Origin: Gelidibacter algens
GTDB taxonomy: Bacteria > Bacteroidota > Bacteroidia > Flavobacteriales > Flavobacteriaceae
NCBI RefSeq assembly: GCF_001678675.1
Contig: NZ_LZRN01000036.1
Span: 1-44,170, forward strand
Direction of reading: 5' to 3'
DNA length: 44,170 bases
The position numbers were made by a program, and so were the translations under genes. Position 1 is the first letter of the stretch. Every line of letters starts with the position of its first letter. The notes beneath the pieces were generated by a model that saw only the letters and a list, made by a program, of their open reading frames with translations, searched no databases and was not told the DNA's origin. Positions 40,875 to 44,170 of the stretch are shown here, in pieces.

Positions 40875-43425
40875 ATGGATAGTTTTGAGAATAAATTTTG
40901 GAATACTTTAAATAGTATTCGTGGGTATAGAGATATAGGAGACCTTAAAGAGCTTTTTATTTCTTTTAGTTTTTTTAAAGTTTGCTAATGACAAATTTAT
41001 TCAATTTTCGTTTAATCAAATTGAGGTACCTAATAATGCCAAATGGGATTTTCTATATTCCAAATTAAATAATTATGATTTTGTAAAAATGCTTTTGGAT
41101 GCTTTCTATACTTTAGAAAATGAAAATGAAAGGTTGAATAAATCGTTTAGTGCTTTTAAATTTGAATATGATTATAACAAAAAAGAGGATTCTGAATTTA
41201 TTATCCAATTGTTCGGTGCTGTATCTGAATTCAACTTTATTGAAAATGAACCGAAATTTTCAGATGTAATTGAAAATTTAATAACCCACTTCGTTAGATA
41301 TGAAGGTAGAAAAGGTGTGGATACTACAACGCCTCAATCTATATCACAGTTAATGATTGAATTGTTAAACCCTCAAAAAGGTTCTATCTTAGATTCTACT
41401 TGTGGAACTGGAGGTTTTTTCCAACAAATTAGTGTTAATTACCCAAATCGGAATCTTTATTTTTATGGTCAGGAGTATAATGCGTCAACTTTGGCGATTG
41501 CTAAGTTAAGGTTTGCGTTTAATGAAGAGGATTCTATTCAATTTGGTGAAGCGAGCAATACACTGAGAGATGATCAGTTTGGAGATTTAAAAGCCGATTA
41601 TGTTCTAATGCATCCTCCTTTCAACCTGAAATTGTTGAGCAATGATCTCAGGTCATATGATCCACGATTTGAGTTTGGTTTGCCACCAACAAGAAATGCA
41701 AACTTTGCTTGGATTCAACATGCCATATATCATCTCAATAGGACGGGTAAAGCAGTTCTATTGCTAAGTAATAGTTCATTGAGTGCAGGGGGTAGTGAAG
41801 GACAAATAAGAAAGAATATTATTGAGGCTGACTTAGTAGAAGCGATAATAGCACTGCCGTCTCAATTACTGGACAATACGAGTATTCCTGCAAGTATATG
41901 GGTGTTAAATAAAAATAAGCCACAAAAAGAGAAGGTATTATTTATTGACGCTTCAACTTTGGGACATATGGTTAATAAAGTTCAGCGTGCTTTAAGTAAT
42001 GAAAATATTCTTGAAATTGCGTCTAATTTTTGGGCTATTCAACAAATGGATTCTAGTTTTATCCATAAAGTTGGTTTTTCTAAATTAACAAGTATATCTG
42101 AAATTGCTGATAGGGGATTTTTATTAACTCCAGGGAGGTATATTGATGTTGAAGGATTATTAGATATTGATTTAAGTAATACACAAGAGCTAGGGAGTCT
42201 ATTAAAAGATGTAAAACCGTCACGCATTGCTCCGGATAAGGAGTATTTGAAGTTGATGATCAAAGATTTATCATCAAATCCTGATAGCTATCAATTAAAT
42301 ACCGAAAATTTATCTATAGGAGAACTAAACTCGAATTTTAGGGCATTAGAAAATGATGTACTTCTGTTAGCTCGAGCAGGAACTAATCTAAAACCTACAT
42401 TTTACGCTTCCAGTACTAAGGAGATTGCCTACGCTAACATGTATGAGTTCAAGGTAGATCAATCTAAAGTGTCGATAGAGTATTTGGTTGCGGAATTATA
42501 TAAAGATTATATTAAATCTCAGATTGAGAGTTTTAATATGGGGGCTGCTATGCCTAGAATTAGACGTGAAGATTTACTAAAAATACGAATTTTAGTTCCG
42601 TCTACTATAAAGGAGCAAACTGAAATTGCAAATAAAGAACGTGAAATACGGTTTCAATCTCTAGCAAAAGATTTAGGTTTTGAGAAGGAGATTGCTAAGC
42701 TCAAATCGGCTCAAATGAAAGATCTGGGCTCTAAAAAGCATAATATTATGCAACATCTTAATAACGTTAAAGCTTCAGCTGATGTCTTATCAAAAATGAT
42801 GAAACTTAATAATGGTATTTTGAGATCTGATGAGATAATAGATCCGAAAAGAGGCGTTACTGTAGAGAAACGGTTACTTCGTTTACAAGAAAGTTTAGAG
42901 ACAGTAATATATTATGTGCATAATATTACTAATGAACTAAAATATGATGATGCTGAAATATTAAATATTATTACCCTTTTAAAAGAATGTAAAGAGAGAG
43001 GGATTCAAGGGGAACAATTTTCAGTTGAGATAATTGTTGAAAATCAATCATTCCAAGGAAGTGAGCCACTAGTAAATATTTCTAAAAATGATTTTGAAGA
43101 AATTTATATTAACATTTTAGAAAATGCTATTAATCACGGTTTTGTTGATGAAAATAAGTCTTATATTTTTCGTATTTCAATAGCTTTTATTGATGGTTAT
43201 TTAGAAATTAATTTTGAAAATAACGGGAAACCTTTTCCTAAAGGTATTGCTGAAAGATATTATGTAAAAGGTGAAAAAGGAGGTACAACAGCTGGAACAG
43301 GAATTGGGCTATGGAAAGTTTCTGAAATTGCCAATCATTTTGATTGTAAGTTAGAAGTTTTTGATGAACCTACAAGTGAGTTTCCTGTGGGGTTTAAATT
43401 TAAATTTAATCTTAAAGCACGTTAA
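40875..43425 (+). CDS. Type I DNA methylase / specificity-like / histidine kinase fusion
   Basis: One long frame from 41089 encodes 778 residues. The ATG at 40875 opens an N-terminal part that joins it if the seven-T run at 40970-40976 is read as six, giving about 849 residues. Residue numbers are from 41089. A HsdM-like N6-adenine methylase (about 60-350) has SAM motif I STCGTGGF (103-110), but the catalytic NPPF is HPPF (175-178). A type I specificity-like TRD half (about 365-520) contains LLLARAGTNLKP and GAAMPRIRREDLLKIRI. Then come a dimerisation helix with His551 (SKKHNIMQHL), N-box ILENAINHG (677-684), NNGKPFP, and G2 box GTGIGLWKV (737-745) of a HATPase. So DNA recognition is coupled to a kinase. 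A response regulator starts 3 bp after the stop. No HsdR gene is visible. Confidence 0.88.
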
Positions 43426-43428
43426 TTG

Positions 43429-44170
43429 ATGAATAAGTACGAAGTATTATGGATAGATGATGATGCTGAAAAACAAGATGCATTTTTAGAATCCGCATAT
43501 TTAGAAGGGTTAAATATTAATTACTACAAAACTTCTAAACTTGGTATGGAAGAGTTGACTTCTAAAATTGAACATTATGATGCAGTGATTTTGGATGCCA
43601 TGGTATATAATGATTCTGAGGATGAAAAGCCAGGGTTGATGGGTTTGCTAAGATCTATTAAAAAGATTAATAGTTTGGCAGATCGAAAAAGGATCCCCTA
43701 TTTTATTTTTTCTGGTTATATAGATAAAGATGAACATTCAAGTGCAAGAGAAATGCTAGCCGATGAAACTATTTTTATTAAAAGTAAGGATAATCAGGCA
43801 CTCTTTGACGCAATTAAAAAAGCTGCAGATCAACAAGCGGATACACAGATAAGACACAAATACCAAAGAGTTTTTGATGTATGTACAGAAAAGTACATAG
43901 GGGAAAATGCGGGCGAAGATTTGCTTACAATATTGATGAATATAGATAATATATCAGCCGATACTCAATTTAACGTATTGAGAAAAATTGTAGAAGATAT
44001 TTTTATAGCATTTAATAAATTCCAATTATTACCTAAAGATTTTATTACACCATCGGTAGCCCTCAATGAAAGCAGTAAGTTTTTGGCTGGTAAAAATCAT
44101 AAAGGAGAATTGTTTTCAGAGAAGGGATATCAGCATTTAGAAGGAACTCATATTCCATCTCAAATTTCAT
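43429..44170 (+). CDS. Response regulator with C-terminal effector part, cut by the window end
   Basis: 247 codons are visible without a stop. Residues 1-130 are a receiver: acidic pocket WIDDD (10-12), phospho-acceptor Asp56 in VILDAM, Ser95 in FIFSG, and Lys118 in FIKSK. The following at least 115 residues (for example FNVLRKIVEDIFIAFNKFQLLP) are mostly helical, match no DNA-binding domain that I know, and continue beyond the window. They could be an effector of an HEPN-like or other helical type. The gene follows the methylase-kinase fusion by 3 bp, so the two form a two-component pair in one operon, with the WYL regulator in front. Confidence 0.88.
   Translation, partial: MNKYEVLWIDDDAEKQDAFLESAYLEGLNINYYKTSKLGMEELTSKIEHYDAVILDAMVYNDSEDEKPGLMGLLRSIKKINSLADRKRIPYFIFSGYIDKDEHSSAREMLADETIFIKSKDNQALFDAIKKAADQQADTQIRHKYQRVFDVCTEKYIGENAGEDLLTILMNIDNISADTQFNVLRKIVEDIFIAFNKFQLLPKDFITPSVALNESSKFLAGKNHKGELFSEKGYQHLEGTHIPSQIS

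Overview
The window looks like a chromosome segment of a flavobacterium (Bacteroidota, probably Flavobacteriaceae). The evidence is low GC content, AT-rich spacers, several promoters with the Bacteroidota -7 box TAnnTTTG, and gene families typical of the group: CheB/CheR-PAS kinases, fasciclin protein, short AraC regulators, CsbD-like stress protein and a DUF2459-type protein. I cannot name a genus.

Layout. (1) 1-7000: a complete IS4-family element with 13-bp inverted ends, then scattered single genes: a small lipoprotein, a small protein of the family usually mislabelled phosphoribosylpyrophosphate synthetase, a DUF6642-like protein, a FAS1 protein, an SRAP/HMCES-type peptidase and an AraC regulator. 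(2) 7000-28900: a large signalling cluster, all on the + strand. It holds a PAS kinase, three tandem single-domain receivers (two with a broken frame), a CheB, a 22-unit heptamer repeat, a 1537-residue CheB-CheR-PAS kinase plus receiver, a CHASE3-PAS kinase plus receiver, a repeat-scaffold kinase plus receiver, and a 1647-residue receiver-PAS10-kinase plus receiver. No DNA-binding output domain occurs in this block. (3) 29000-34500: a stress-type region with a short AraC regulator, a CsbD-like protein, a predicted secreted protein, a small hydrophilic protein, another PAS kinase, and three short intergenic units that look like small RNAs. The three units, the csbD-like gene and the PAS kinase share an unusual three-block promoter whose spacing is almost constant; two of the receivers at 9-10 kb carry a diverged form of it. 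(4) 34500-44170: an accessory, defence-like region. It contains a frameshifted DUF2459 gene, an IS110 remnant, a hipBA toxin-antitoxin operon between two tRNA-end-like direct repeats, a truncated WYL-type protein, a frameshifted HEPN protein, and a full WYL regulator. That regulator is followed by a fusion of type I DNA methylase, specificity-like domain and histidine kinase, with a response regulator three bases downstream that runs off the window.

How the parts may work together. The signalling cluster probably forms a branched phosphorelay through stand-alone receivers; the shared promoter suggests that part of it is co-regulated with stress genes and small RNAs. The most novel unit is WYL regulator / methylase-kinase / response regulator: a DNA-recognition module seems to have been turned into the input of a two-component system, possibly for phage or foreign-DNA sensing. 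Five genes have single-base frame breaks, four of them in homopolymers. These may be sequencing errors rather than biology and should be checked before the genes are called dead.
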